From positions 1-18,693 of the forward strand of contig URGH01000050.1 of the NCBI GenBank assembly GCA_900547305.1: a DNA stretch of 18,693 nt. Direction: 5' to 3'. Under the pieces are notes generated by a model. That model worked only from the letters and a program-made list of their open reading frames with translations, was not told where the DNA came from and did not search any database. This document shows, one piece after another, positions 6,103-14,202 of the stretch (position 1 is the stretch's first letter; each line of letters opens with the position of its first letter). A program made the translations under genes and the position numbers. The DNA is from an uncultured Oscillospiraceae bacterium. Lineage in GTDB: Bacteria > Bacillota > Clostridia > Oscillospirales > Acutalibacteraceae.

Positions 6103-7339
6103 ATATTTCTATACGGGTCTTACGGCGTTTTTGGTAATTGCCGCCTGCGTTGTGTTTTTCTTTCTTATGTACCGTTTGCCCGGTATTTTCGCTTTTCTTA
6201 AAAAGCTGCTGGGAGTAATAGAGCCGGTTATAATCGGGTTTATAATCGCTTACCTGGTAAACCCCATTGCAAACGCTATTAACGGCGGGCTTTTAAAGCT
6301 ATCAAAGAAAAATATTAAGCTGCAAAACAATATTTACAAGAGGGTTGCGCGCGGCGTCAGCGTTTTCGGCGCATTGGCGGCATTTACCGCCGTATTGATT
6401 TTGATATTCTATATGATAGTGCCGCAGTTTATTGACAGTATTTCAAGCATGGTAAAGGTTTTGCCGGGTCAGCTTGAAGACTTTGCCCAAAAGGTCAGCA
6501 ACGAATTTGAGAAAAACAGCGATTTGCAAAAGGTTTTAATGTCGGTTTACGAGTACGAGAAAAAGTGGCTGCAAAACGACTTGACCGCTTATGTAAACTC
6601 CATGGCGGCGTATTTCGCAAGCGGAGTTTGGAGCGTAGTAAACTTTATTAAAAACTTTGCGGTGGGATATATTTTCGCGCTTTACATACTTTATAATAAG
6701 GCGCTTTTAATGCGGCAGTTCAGAAAAATAATGTTCGCCTGCATTAAAAACAGCGTGGTTGAGCGCATTTTGCGCACGGGCAAAAGGGTTCACAGCATTT
6801 TCAGCGGCTTTATTTACGGCAAGCTGCTCGATTCCGCCATTATAGGCGTACTGTGCTTTATAGGCGTTACAATTTTCAAAATACCGTATCCCATGCTTGT
6901 AGCGGTTACGGTGGGGGTTACCAATGTTATACCCGTTTTCGGGCCTTACCTCGGCGGCATACCCTGCGCGGCGCTGATACTTTTAACCGACACCATGAAA
7001 GGCGTTTATTTTATAATATTCATAATTTGCCTGCAAGCATTTGACGGCAATTTCTTAGGACCGAAAATTTTGGGCAACTCAACGGGACTTTCCGCTTTTT
7101 GGGTGGTTTTCGCCATTGTTGTGGGCGGCGGAATGTTCGGCGTGCCGGGTATGGTGATAGGCGTGCCGGCGTTCGCGGTTATCTATTACCTTACCGAAAG
7201 CTTTGTTAATTACCGCGTAAAGAAAAAGAATTTACCGCTTGAAAACGAGTTTTACGATGCAAAGGTAGTGGAAAAGCTAAAGCCCGAAATTGCCGATTTG
7301 CGCGAGCAGATTCCACTTGAGGAAGAAGACACCGAATAA
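6077..7339 (+). CDS. AI-2E family transporter (PerM/YdiK-like)
   Basis: A 420-residue membrane protein of the AI-2E transporter family (PF01594 type). A member was linked to autoinducer-2 export in E. coli, others act as Na+(Li+)/H+ antiporters, and most are unassigned, so the substrate is not predictable. Visible features are two hydrophobic helices near the N-terminus (about 14-34 and 44-62), a helix near 90-115, a soluble middle region (about 120-195), and a C-terminal cluster of five or so helices. The family motifs NVIPVFGPYLGGIP (from N283) and NFLGPKILGNSTGL (G328-P329-K330) are present. The tail after residue 380 is charged and cytoplasmic. AAAAGGA lies about 9 bases before the ATG. 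The start lies within the end of the VanZ gene, so translation is probably coupled. Confidence 0.9.
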   Translation: MKNEKFGIKYFYTGLTAFLVIAACVVFFFLMYRLPGIFAFLKKLLGVIEPVIIGFIIAYLVNPIANAINGGLLKLSKKNIKLQNNIYKRVARGVSVFGALAAFTAVLILIFYMIVPQFIDSISSMVKVLPGQLEDFAQKVSNEFEKNSDLQKVLMSVYEYEKKWLQNDLTAYVNSMAAYFASGVWSVVNFIKNFAVGYIFALYILYNKALLMRQFRKIMFACIKNSVVERILRTGKRVHSIFSGFIYGKLLDSAIIGVLCFIGVTIFKIPYPMLVAVTVGVTNVIPVFGPYLGGIPCAALILLTDTMKGVYFIIFIICLQAFDGNFLGPKILGNSTGLSAFWVVFAIVVGGGMFGVPGMVIGVPAFAVIYYLTESFVNYRVKKKNLPLENEFYDAKVVEKLKPEIADLREQIPLEEEDTE

Positions 7340-7356
7340 TTGGAGAGTGAATTTTA

Positions 7357-7830
7357 ATGAGAAAAAAGCTTTTGCTTGAACAGAATATTCAGCTTTTTGA
7401 TAGGCTTACCGCCGCCGAGGGCGAAATTAAAAGGCTGAAAACCGAGCTTGAAGAAGAAAAACGCAGAGCCGCGGCGCTTAAAGAGGAAAATGCGCGCCTC
7501 AGTGAAAATAAGGGCACGGCTACCGCGCCGATTAAAATACTTGAAGCAAAGGTTATAAAGCAAGCGGGAATAACGCCTGATACCGAGTACGGCGCGGCGG
7601 TTATAGGCAAAACGGTGGTTGCGGCGGCGAAATACTGCGAGCAGCTTAAAACCCGTGATAACGCAAAGGAGCTTATAAACCTTATTTTGGGCAGAACCGA
7701 GGTTACAAAGGCGGAAATACTTAATATTGTAACGGCTGATACCGCAGACGAGGAAAAAAGACGGCGGATAGACGAGCAATTCGCCGCGGCGGAGGATTAT
7801 TTTGCAAGCGTTACGGCGCAAACGGAATAA
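7357..7830 (+). CDS. Coiled-coil protein of unknown function
   Basis: I do not recognise this 157-residue protein. The N-terminal 50 residues form a clear amphipathic coiled coil (heptad-spaced Leu/Ile in NIQLFDRLTAAEGEIKRLK and onward, rich in Glu, Lys and Arg, no Pro). A break (GTATAP) follows, then a mixed alpha-helical half from about residue 60 with a second charged helix near the end. There is no signal peptide or membrane helix, so it should be cytoplasmic. GGAGAG (7342-7347) is 9 bases before the ATG, and the gene lies 17 bases after the AI-2E family gene, so it looks like the last gene of that operon. The open reading on the opposite strand over the same bases lacks a ribosome site and protein-like composition. 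The reality of the gene is well supported; its function is unknown. Confidence 0.75.
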   Translation: MRKKLLLEQNIQLFDRLTAAEGEIKRLKTELEEEKRRAAALKEENARLSENKGTATAPIKILEAKVIKQAGITPDTEYGAAVIGKTVVAAAKYCEQLKTRDNAKELINLILGRTEVTKAEILNIVTADTADEEKRRRIDEQFAAAEDYFASVTAQTE

Positions 7831-7846
7831 AAAACATATAATATAT

Positions 7847-7915
7847 AATGCGGAATTCGTAATTCGTAATGCGGAATATGTCTACGGTCTAATGTCTAAC
7901 ATCTAATATCTAACT
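7847..7915. repeat. Heptamer tandem array (copy 2)
   Basis: Four 7-base units of one type, AATGCGG, AATTCGT, AATTCGT and AATGCGG (7847-7874), then a 6-base unit AATATG. These are followed by five units of the TCTAATG type: TCTACGG 7881, TCTAATG 7888, TCTAACA 7895, TCTAATA 7902 and TCTAACT 7909. Both unit types also occur together at 218-256. The array fills most of the gap between the coiled-coil gene and the flavin-reductase-like gene and ends 2 bases before its GGAG. Two overlapping TATAAT strings (7837-7849) lie just before it, but no matching -35 was found. Confidence 0.85.
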
Positions 7916-7929
7916 TTGGAGTGATTTTT

Positions 7930-8424
7930 TTGTTTAAAGAAATAAATGCGAAAGATATTAAGGATAACTTTATAAGGACAATTGCCGACGAATGGGCGCT
8001 TATATCTGTCGGCACGAAAGAAAAATACAATATGATGACCGCCTCCTGGGGCTTTATGGGTGAAATGTGGGGGTATGACTGCATTGCCGCCGTTATCCGC
8101 CCGCAGCGCTACACAATGGAGTTTGTGGATAAAAACGATTATTTCACACTCAGCTTTTACGGCGATAACAAGGCAATACACAAGGTTTGCGGCTCAAAAT
8201 CGGGGCGCGATACCGATAAGACCGCCGAAACGGGGCTGACCCCCGTGTTTGACGGCGGCGCGGTGTATTTTAATGAGGCAAGGCTCGTAATAATATGCAA
8301 AAAACTGTATGTTCAGCAGATGAAAGAGGAGTGCTTTACCGATAAAGAGCCGCTGCGCTGGTACGATAACGATTTACACAACATAGTAATAGGAAAAATT
8401 GAAAAGGTATTGGTTAAGGAATAA
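7930..8424 (+). CDS. Flavin reductase-like (FMN-binding split barrel) protein
   Basis: A 164-residue cytoplasmic protein of the flavin reductase/FMN-binding split-barrel group. These proteins bind FMN and reduce or use flavins with NAD(P)H. The characteristic segment runs from N34 (NMMTASWGFMG) to the IRPQRYTMEFV stretch, which would contact the flavin phosphate and ring, followed by NDYFTLSFYGD. The substrate is not evident. I choose TTG at 7930 as start because GGAG (7918-7921) lies 8 bases before it. A GTG at 7921 is in frame but overlaps that site. The heptamer array at 7847-7915 separates it from the upstream operon. The stop is 2 bases before pth, so it may be the first gene of a pth-mfd operon. 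Confidence 0.8.
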   Translation: MFKEINAKDIKDNFIRTIADEWALISVGTKEKYNMMTASWGFMGEMWGYDCIAAVIRPQRYTMEFVDKNDYFTLSFYGDNKAIHKVCGSKSGRDTDKTAETGLTPVFDGGAVYFNEARLVIICKKLYVQQMKEECFTDKEPLRWYDNDLHNIVIGKIEKVLVKE

Positions 8425-8426
8425 AA

Positions 8427-9014
8427 ATGTTCGGCAAAAAAACAAATGAAATATGGCTTATTGCAGGCTTGGGCAACCCCGGGATGCAATATGCCGAAAC
8501 CCGCCACAACGCAGGCTTTATGGCGGCGGACAGACTGGCGGAAAAACACAATATGACCTTTAACAAGCGCAAGTTTGACGCGGAATACGGCGAAATAAAT
8601 TTAGGCGGCTGCCGCGTCATTTTGGCAAAGCCGCAGACCTATATGAACGAATCGGGCAGGGCGGTAGCCGCTATTGCGCGGTTTTACAAAATTCCCACCG
8701 AAAATATTATAATAATGTTTGACGATATTACGCAGGCGGTGGGGAAAATTCGTATTCGCCGCAGCGGCACGCACGGCGGGCACAACGGAATACGCGATAT
8801 TATAGAGCTTATGGGAACGGACGATATTAAGCGGATAAAAATAGGCGTTTCCGAGCGCCCCGACCGCAATTACGATTTAAAGGACTGGGTTCTCGGCAAA
8901 ATTCCGAAGGAGCAGCGCGACGACCTTGAAAAGGCGCTTGAAAAAGCGGCAAACGCGGCAGAAGAAACAATTCTTCACGGAATTGACAGCGCTATGAACA
9001 AATACAACGGTTAA
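8427..9014 (+). CDS. pth: Peptidyl-tRNA hydrolase
   Basis: This enzyme releases tRNA from peptidyl-tRNAs dropped by ribosomes by cutting the ester bond, which recycles tRNA; it is essential in most bacteria. At 195 residues it matches the family length. Key residues by comparison with E. coli Pth (N10, H20, N68, D93, H113) are N17 in GLGNPG, catalytic H27 in TRHNAGF, N74 in PQTYMNESG, D99 in FDD, and H119 in GGHNG. The usual His before the catalytic Asp (HDE/HDD) is Phe here, and the following LDLP is ITQA, a mild deviation. AAGGA lies 7 bases before the ATG. mfd begins one base after the stop, reproducing the pth-mfd pair common in Firmicutes. Confidence 0.96.
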   Translation: MFGKKTNEIWLIAGLGNPGMQYAETRHNAGFMAADRLAEKHNMTFNKRKFDAEYGEINLGGCRVILAKPQTYMNESGRAVAAIARFYKIPTENIIIMFDDITQAVGKIRIRRSGTHGGHNGIRDIIELMGTDDIKRIKIGVSERPDRNYDLKDWVLGKIPKEQRDDLEKALEKAANAAEETILHGIDSAMNKYNG

Positions 9015-9015
9015 T

Positions 9016-12000
9016 ATGAAGCTGATAAACGAAGTACTGAAAAAAGACCCCGATTACTTATCACTCTTAAATGAAGTTGAGCGCGGCAGGCTGCCGATAG
9101 TCTGCACGGGGCTGTCGCTTATACACAAGGCGATAATTGCGGCGGCGCTGCGCGGGCACATGAAAAAGCGCGTGGTTTTAATAACCCATGATGAGGCGAC
9201 TGCCGCAGAGCTTTGCGGCGATATAAACGCTTTGGGGCTTAAATGCCTTAATTTTCCCGCGCGGGATTTATGCATAGGCGATTTGAGTGGCTACTCAAAG
9301 GAATATGAGCATAAAAGAATAGACACCCTGTCTGCCGTGGCGGACGGGGCTTTTGACCTGCTTACAATTTCGCTTGACGCGGCGGTGCAGTACACCGTAA
9401 AGCCCGACGTGCTGAAAAACTCGCGCTTTACCCTGAAAACGGGCGACAGCGCCGATACATCCGAATTGGCGGAGCGCCTTATAAACGCGGGGTATACAAG
9501 AAGTCAGCTTTGCGAGGGCTTAGGGCAGTTTTCGGTGCGCGGCGGAATTTTCGATTTATTCCCCGTAAACTCCGAAAAGCCCTGCCGCATTGAATTTTGG
9601 GGCGATGAAATTGACAGTATATCATACTTTGACCCCGAAACGCAGCGGCGCGAGGAAAACGCGGACGAAATAGAAATTTCCCCCGCGGCGGAGGTTATGT
9701 TCGACCCGTTTAATTTAGCCGCGAAATTAAAAACGGAAATACCGAACCCCGCCTTAACGCTTAAACAGCGCGATATTTTGGCAAAGGACGCGGAGCTGCT
9801 TGAAAACGGCGTTAAAATCCCGCCCGACAGGTACATTCCGCTGCTTGATACCATGGGAACGGTGTTTGAATATTTCGGCGATTCGCTTTTAATGCTGAGC
9901 GAAAGCGGAAATATGGCGGAACGCTTTAAATCAATGGAAATTCAGCTTTCCGCCGATACGGAAAATTATCTTGAAGAGGGATATTTATTTTCCAAGACTG
10001 CAAAGCTGCAGCTTGATAAAATCGAATTTTTCGGTTTCGCGGGTAACGGCATTATTGCCGAGAACTTCCCGCGCGGGTCGTATGAAATAAAGCCGAAATC
10101 CGTTATAAACTTCAATTACAAGCGCTCAACCGCATGGGGCGGGGATATTGAGGTGTTGCTTGAAGATATTTCATATATGCGGGATATTCGCGGCAATGTG
10201 GTTATTTTGGCGGGTGAGCAAAGGGCGGCGCAGGTTTTAAACGCCGAACTTTGCGAGCGCGGTGTGCAAAGCGTTTATACCCTGAGCGCAGACGCTGCGC
10301 CCGCGGGCGTTACGGTAATACCGGGCGGCCTATCAGCAGGGTTTGAAATACCCTCGCAAAAGTTTATGCTTATAACCCACAGGTTTATAGCCCACGAGGG
10401 TAAAAAGCATAAGAAAAAGCACAAGGCGGGGCAGGAGATAGGCTCGCTTGACGAGCTTAAAAAGGGCGATTACGTTGTGCACGAGGCGCACGGAATAGGC
10501 GTTTTTGACGGCATTAACCGCATAACCCAAGCCGGGGTTACAAAGGACTATATAAAGATAAAATACGCTAAAAGCGATGTTTTATATGTACCTGTAACGC
10601 AACTTGATTTAGTTTCAAAATACATCGGTGCGGCTGAAAACGGCGGGGTGAGGCTGAACCGCTTAGGCGGCAGCGAATGGCAGAAGACCCGCAAGCGCGT
10701 TAAAGCGGCGGTTAAGGATATGGCAAAGCAATTAACGGCGCTTTACGCAAAGCGTATGGCGGTAAAGGGCTACGCTTTCAGCCCCGATACCGATTTGCAG
10801 AATGATTTTGAACGCCGCTTTGAATATGAAGAAACCGATGACCAGCTGCGCTGCATTAACGAAATAAAGCGCGATATGGAGCGCGAAACGCCTATGGACA
10901 GGCTGCTCTGCGGTGACGTGGGATTCGGCAAGACTGAGGTTGCGCTGCGCGCGGCTTTCAAGTGCATAAGCGAGGGCAAGCAGTGCGCGCTGCTTGTTCC
11001 CACAACCATACTTGCAATGCAACACTATAACACAATAATCCGCCGTATCGGGGAAATGCCCGTATCGGTAGGGCTGCTTAACCGCTTTGTTTCGCCTAAA
11101 GAGCAGGCAAAAATAATAGCCGACCTTAAATGCGGCAGGCTCGATATGGTGGTAGGTACGCACAGGCTTATTTCAAAGGACGTAGGCTTTAAAAACATAG
11201 GGCTTGTAATAATAGACGAGGAGCAGCGCTTCGGCGTGGCGCAAAAGGAAAAACTTAAAGAGCAGTACCCGTTTGTGGATATTCTGACCTTAAGCGCCAC
11301 CCCGATACCTCGAACGCTCAATATGGCGCTTTCGGGGCTTAGAGATATGTCCTCAATAGACGAGGCACCGGGGGACAGACACCCCGTGCAGACCTATGTG
11401 CTTGAATACAATTTAGGCGTTATAACCGACGCGATAAATAAGGAAATCCGCCGCGGCGGGCAGGTATATTACCTGCACAACCGCGTTGAAAGCATTGACC
11501 GCTGCACGGGGGTGCTGAAAGCAAAGCTGCCCGATATAAACATAGGCATAGCCCACGGGCAGATGAGCGAGGACGAGCTGACCGACGTGTGGCGTCAGCT
11601 TGTGGAGCACGAGATAGACCTGCTTGTATGCACAACTATTATAGAAACGGGCGTTGATGTGCCGAACGCTAATACCCTTATAATAGAAGAGGCTGACAAA
11701 ATGGGCTTGGCGCAGCTGCACCAGCTGCGCGGGCGCGTGGGGCGCTCGCCTCGGCGGGCATATGCGTATTTCTGTTTCAGGCGGAACGTTCAACTGTCCG
11801 ACGTGGCGTCAAAGCGGCTTGAGGCGATACGCGAGTTTACCGAGTTTGGCTCGGGCTTTAAAATTGCAATGCGCGACCTTGAAATACGGGGCGCCGGCAG
11901 CATTTTGGGTGGCGAGCAGCACGGCAATATGGAGGCAGTGGGGTACGATATGTACCTGAAACTCCTATCTCAGGCGGTGAACGAAGAAAACGGTCAGCCC

Positions 12001-12435
12001 GAAACAGAGGATATGCCCTGCACGGTGGACCTTAACATTTCGGCGCATATACCCGAAAGCTACATTGAGTCATTACCCGCAAGGCTTGGAATTTACAAGC
12101 GCATAGCCGCCATAAGAACGGACGAGGACGTAAGCGACGTTATTGACGAGCTGTGCGACCGTTTCGGCGAGCCACCGCAGGCGGTTATGGGGCTTATTGA
12201 CGTGGCAATACTGCGCAGCAAAGCCGCCGCTGCCGATATTTGCGAAATTACGGGCACATCAAACACTGCAATACTGCACATAAACTCAATTAAACCCGAG
12301 GCGGTGGCAAAGCTTTCGGAGCATTTCGGCGCAAGATTTTCGCTTAACGCCGCATCTACGCCCGTTTATACGGTGCGGCTGAAAGCGGGGCAGAAAATGG
12401 CAGACCTAGCTGCAGAGCTTGCAAAAGCACTTTAA
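9016..12435 (+). CDS. mfd: Transcription-repair coupling factor Mfd
   Basis: An ATP-driven DNA translocase that pushes RNA polymerase stalled at lesions off the template and recruits UvrA for nucleotide excision repair. At 1139 residues it is full length. Domains seen: an N-terminal UvrB-homologous, UvrA-binding region (about 1-330, with FSVRGGIFDLFP and RIEFWGDEIDSI); a CarD/RID-type RNA-polymerase-binding domain from about 478 (LKKGDYVVHEAHGIGVFDG); the RecG-like motor with Walker A GDVGFGKT at 633-640, DEEQ at 734-737, and SATPIPRTLNMALSG; later motifs TTIIETGVDVPNANT and QLRGRVGRS; and a C-terminal TRCF domain (about 1010-1110). The start at 9016 lies one base after the pth stop with no strong ribosome site of its own, so it probably depends on coupling. 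Nothing appears broken. Confidence 0.97.
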   Translation: MKLINEVLKKDPDYLSLLNEVERGRLPIVCTGLSLIHKAIIAAALRGHMKKRVVLITHDEATAAELCGDINALGLKCLNFPARDLCIGDLSGYSKEYEHKRIDTLSAVADGAFDLLTISLDAAVQYTVKPDVLKNSRFTLKTGDSADTSELAERLINAGYTRSQLCEGLGQFSVRGGIFDLFPVNSEKPCRIEFWGDEIDSISYFDPETQRREENADEIEISPAAEVMFDPFNLAAKLKTEIPNPALTLKQRDILAKDAELLENGVKIPPDRYIPLLDTMGTVFEYFGDSLLMLSESGNMAERFKSMEIQLSADTENYLEEGYLFSKTAKLQLDKIEFFGFAGNGIIAENFPRGSYEIKPKSVINFNYKRSTAWGGDIEVLLEDISYMRDIRGNVVILAGEQRAAQVLNAELCERGVQSVYTLSADAAPAGVTVIPGGLSAGFEIPSQKFMLITHRFIAHEGKKHKKKHKAGQEIGSLDELKKGDYVVHEAHGIGVFDGINRITQAGVTKDYIKIKYAKSDVLYVPVTQLDLVSKYIGAAENGGVRLNRLGGSEWQKTRKRVKAAVKDMAKQLTALYAKRMAVKGYAFSPDTDLQNDFERRFEYEETDDQLRCINEIKRDMERETPMDRLLCGDVGFGKTEVALRAAFKCISEGKQCALLVPTTILAMQHYNTIIRRIGEMPVSVGLLNRFVSPKEQAKIIADLKCGRLDMVVGTHRLISKDVGFKNIGLVIIDEEQRFGVAQKEKLKEQYPFVDILTLSATPIPRTLNMALSGLRDMSSIDEAPGDRHPVQTYVLEYNLGVITDAINKEIRRGGQVYYLHNRVESIDRCTGVLKAKLPDINIGIAHGQMSEDELTDVWRQLVEHEIDLLVCTTIIETGVDVPNANTLIIEEADKMGLAQLHQLRGRVGRSPRRAYAYFCFRRNVQLSDVASKRLEAIREFTEFGSGFKIAMRDLEIRGAGSILGGEQHGNMEAVGYDMYLKLLSQAVNEENGQPETEDMPCTVDLNISAHIPESYIESLPARLGIYKRIAAIRTDEDVSDVIDELCDRFGEPPQAVMGLIDVAILRSKAAAADICEITGTSNTAILHINSIKPEAVAKLSEHFGARFSLNAASTPVYTVRLKAGQKMADLAAELAKAL

Positions 12436-12455
12436 TAGCAAAATAACGAATTTGC

Positions 12456-12484
12456 TTTACTTTAGCGCAGTTAATTGCTATAAT
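12456..12484 (+). promoter_or_regulatory. Extended -10 sigma-A promoter
   Basis: TTTACT (12456-12461), 17 bases, then consensus TATAAT (12479-12484) preceded by TGC, forming an extended -10. The predicted start is near 12491, giving a leader of about 18 bases that contains GGGGGA. It separates the phosphoglycerate mutase-family gene from the mfd operon. Confidence 0.75.
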
Positions 12485-12508
12485 AAATAATCAATGGGGG
12501 AATCTAAT

Positions 12509-13720
12509 ATGAAATATCTTGTTGTACTTTGTGACGGAATGGCGGACACGCCGAACGCCGCTTTAAACGGTAAAACGCCTATGGAATGTGCCGATAAACC
12601 GAATATGGACGCACTGGCGAAAGATGCCGAGGTGGGTATGTGCCGCACGGTGGCGTCGGGGCTGAAGCCGGGCAGCGACGTTGCCAATCTTTCGGTTATG
12701 GGCTATGACCCTGCGGTTTGCTATACGGGCAGGTCGCCGCTGGAGGCTGCGTCTATAGGGGTTGATTTAAGACCGACCGACGTTGCGCTGCGCTGCAATA
12801 CCGTAACGCTGTCGGATGAAGAAAATTATGAAGACAAAACAATGGTGGATTACTGCGCGGGTGATATTTCAACCGAAGAGGCGCACAAAATAATAGAAAC
12901 GGTTGAAAAAGAGCTCGGCAGCGATATTTACAAATTTTACGGTGGCGTAAGCTACCGCCACTGCTTAGTGGTAGATAACGGAACTACCGACCTTGGCAAT
13001 ATGACCCCGCCGCACGATATAAGCGGGCGGGTAATAGGCGAGTATTTAAGCAAGAGCGAAAATGCCGCGCCGCTTATTGACCTTATGAAAAAGAGTTATG
13101 AAATACTTAAAGACCACCCCGTGAACATAGAACGCCGCAAAAAGGGCTTGCACGAGGCAAACTCCATTTGGCTTTGGGGCGAGGGCAGACGCCCGCAGCT
13201 TGAAAACTTTAAGGAGAAAAACGGCGTTTCGGGCTGCGTTGTAAGCGCGGTTGACCTGCTTAAAGGCATAGGAATATGCGCGGGTATGGAAACGCCGGAG
13301 GTTGAGGGCGCAACAGGCTATATCGACACCAATTTTGAGGGGAAGACGCAGGCGGGAATTGACGCGTTCAGGCGCGGAACTGACCTTGTTTACCTGCATT
13401 TTGAAGCGCCCGACGAGTGCGGTCACCGCGGTGAAGCGCAAAACAAGGTAAAAGCGATTGAAATGATAGACAGCAGGGTGCTTACAAAAATGCTCGACTA
13501 CTTAAACGGCTGCGGAGACGATTACCGCATACTTATAATGCCCGACCACCCGACCCCGCTTGAAACAATGACCCATTCATCCTCGCCCGTGCCGTTTTTG
13601 ATATACGACAGCCGCAAAAAGGAAAACGGCGTTTCCTCATTTACCGAGAAAAACGCCGCTGAAACAGGCGAATTTGTAGAGCACGGACCTGATATTATGA
13701 ATATGCTACTTGAAAAGTAA
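12509..13720 (+). CDS. apgM: Archaeal-type phosphoglycerate mutase-family protein
   Basis: A 403-residue enzyme of the alkaline-phosphatase superfamily, in the branch of cofactor-independent phosphoglycerate mutases first seen in archaea (ApgM, COG3635 type). The expected reaction interconverts 3- and 2-phosphoglycerate in the cytoplasm. Some bacterial members of this branch have been proposed, from genome context, to be homoserine kinases, so the substrate is not certain. Metal-binding and catalytic features are visible: D9 in LCDGMAD, the likely nucleophile S62 in DVANLSVMGYDP, H297 to H306 (HFEAPDECGH), and D346-H347 in MPDHPTP followed by THSSSPVPF. I place the start at 12509 because GGGGGA (12496-12501) is 7 bases before it; the ATG at 12494 overlaps that site. 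It has its own strong promoter. Its last 15 bases overlap the convergent Gx gene. Confidence 0.88.
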   Translation: MKYLVVLCDGMADTPNAALNGKTPMECADKPNMDALAKDAEVGMCRTVASGLKPGSDVANLSVMGYDPAVCYTGRSPLEAASIGVDLRPTDVALRCNTVTLSDEENYEDKTMVDYCAGDISTEEAHKIIETVEKELGSDIYKFYGGVSYRHCLVVDNGTTDLGNMTPPHDISGRVIGEYLSKSENAAPLIDLMKKSYEILKDHPVNIERRKKGLHEANSIWLWGEGRRPQLENFKEKNGVSGCVVSAVDLLKGIGICAGMETPEVEGATGYIDTNFEGKTQAGIDAFRRGTDLVYLHFEAPDECGHRGEAQNKVKAIEMIDSRVLTKMLDYLNGCGDDYRILIMPDHPTPLETMTHSSSPVPFLIYDSRKKENGVSSFTEKNAAETGEFVEHGPDIMNMLLEK

Positions 13721-14200
13721 ATCCGGAATATTGCGGCGGGAAAGGTAAAGCACCGTGCCGCCCGTTAAGCCGCCGCAGAAAAGCGAGGCTATAAGCATAA
13801 AGGGCAGGTAATAAAGCACGCCCTTGCCGAAAATAAGGGCTGCGACGGCTATTTGAACGATGTTATGCACGGCGGCGCCGCCTATGCTGCAGCCTACCGC
13901 CGTTACCGCCTTAAAGCGCGAGAGCGCAATCGCCGCAAGGGTTGATATTACCCCTGCCGAAAGCGAGAAAAGCAGGGCGAACGGCGTGGAAAAAAGCATG
14001 GCGGATAAAATTATGCGTGTAATGTTTACAAGCAGCGCGCCGCGAATATCACCCTTAGCTATAAGCAAAAGGCAAATGCAGTTTGCAAGACCTATTTTTA
14101 TGCCGGGGGCTATAAAAGAAAGGGAAAACAGGCTTTCTATATACCCGAAAATAAGGGCAAGGCATGTAAAAATCCCGTAAAGCGTTATTCTTTTTGCCAT
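13706..14200 (-). CDS. Gx transporter family membrane protein (EetB-like)
   Basis: A 164-residue, very hydrophobic protein with about five or six helices, matching the Gx transporter family, once annotated as heptaprenyl diphosphate synthase component I (PF07456 type). Marks are the APGIKIGLANCICLLLIA stretch after the first helix, conserved small residues in GGAAVHNIVQI, and a Gly-rich GGLTGG near the end. These proteins resemble small-substrate ECF-type S components, but the ligand is not established. A related protein is, as I recall, EetB of the Listeria extracellular electron transfer locus. The ATG at 14200 is favoured, with GGAG 5 bases before it; a GTG at 14206 is in frame and would overlap the upstream stop. 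It is the second gene of a two-gene unit, and its 3' end overlaps the convergent phosphoglycerate mutase-family gene by 15 bases. Confidence 0.85.
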   Translation of the reverse strand: MAKRITLYGIFTCLALIFGYIESLFSLSFIAPGIKIGLANCICLLLIAKGDIRGALLVNITRIILSAMLFSTPFALLFSLSAGVISTLAAIALSRFKAVTAVGCSIGGAAVHNIVQIAVAALIFGKGVLYYLPFMLIASLFCGGLTGGTVLYLSRRNIPDLLFK

Positions 14201-14202
14201 TT

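Noticed and set aside
7354..7821. Open frame of 155 codons on the minus strand, almost mirroring the coiled-coil gene
   Set aside because: No ribosome site, unnatural composition (runs of Phe, Arg and Tyr), and the plus-strand frame has a good start, coiled coil and operon spacing.
7837..7849. Overlapping TATAAT strings as a promoter for the flavin-reductase-like gene
   Set aside because: No -35-like hexamer at 16-18 bases and no TGn extension. The AT-rich setting before the repeat array explains the match.
10732..11163. 143-codon minus-strand frame inside mfd
   Set aside because: It lies fully antisense to conserved Mfd motor motifs. Long antisense frames are expected from the codon bias here.
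12432..12458. AGCAAA / TTTGCT inverted repeat after mfd as a terminator
   Set aside because: The stem is only 6 AT-rich pairs without a clean T-run, and it runs into the -35 region of the next promoter.
12494..12508. ATG at 12494 as start of the phosphoglycerate mutase-family gene
   Set aside because: It overlaps the GGGGGA ribosome site that fits the ATG at 12509, and the protein then begins with the family's usual KYLVVLCDG.
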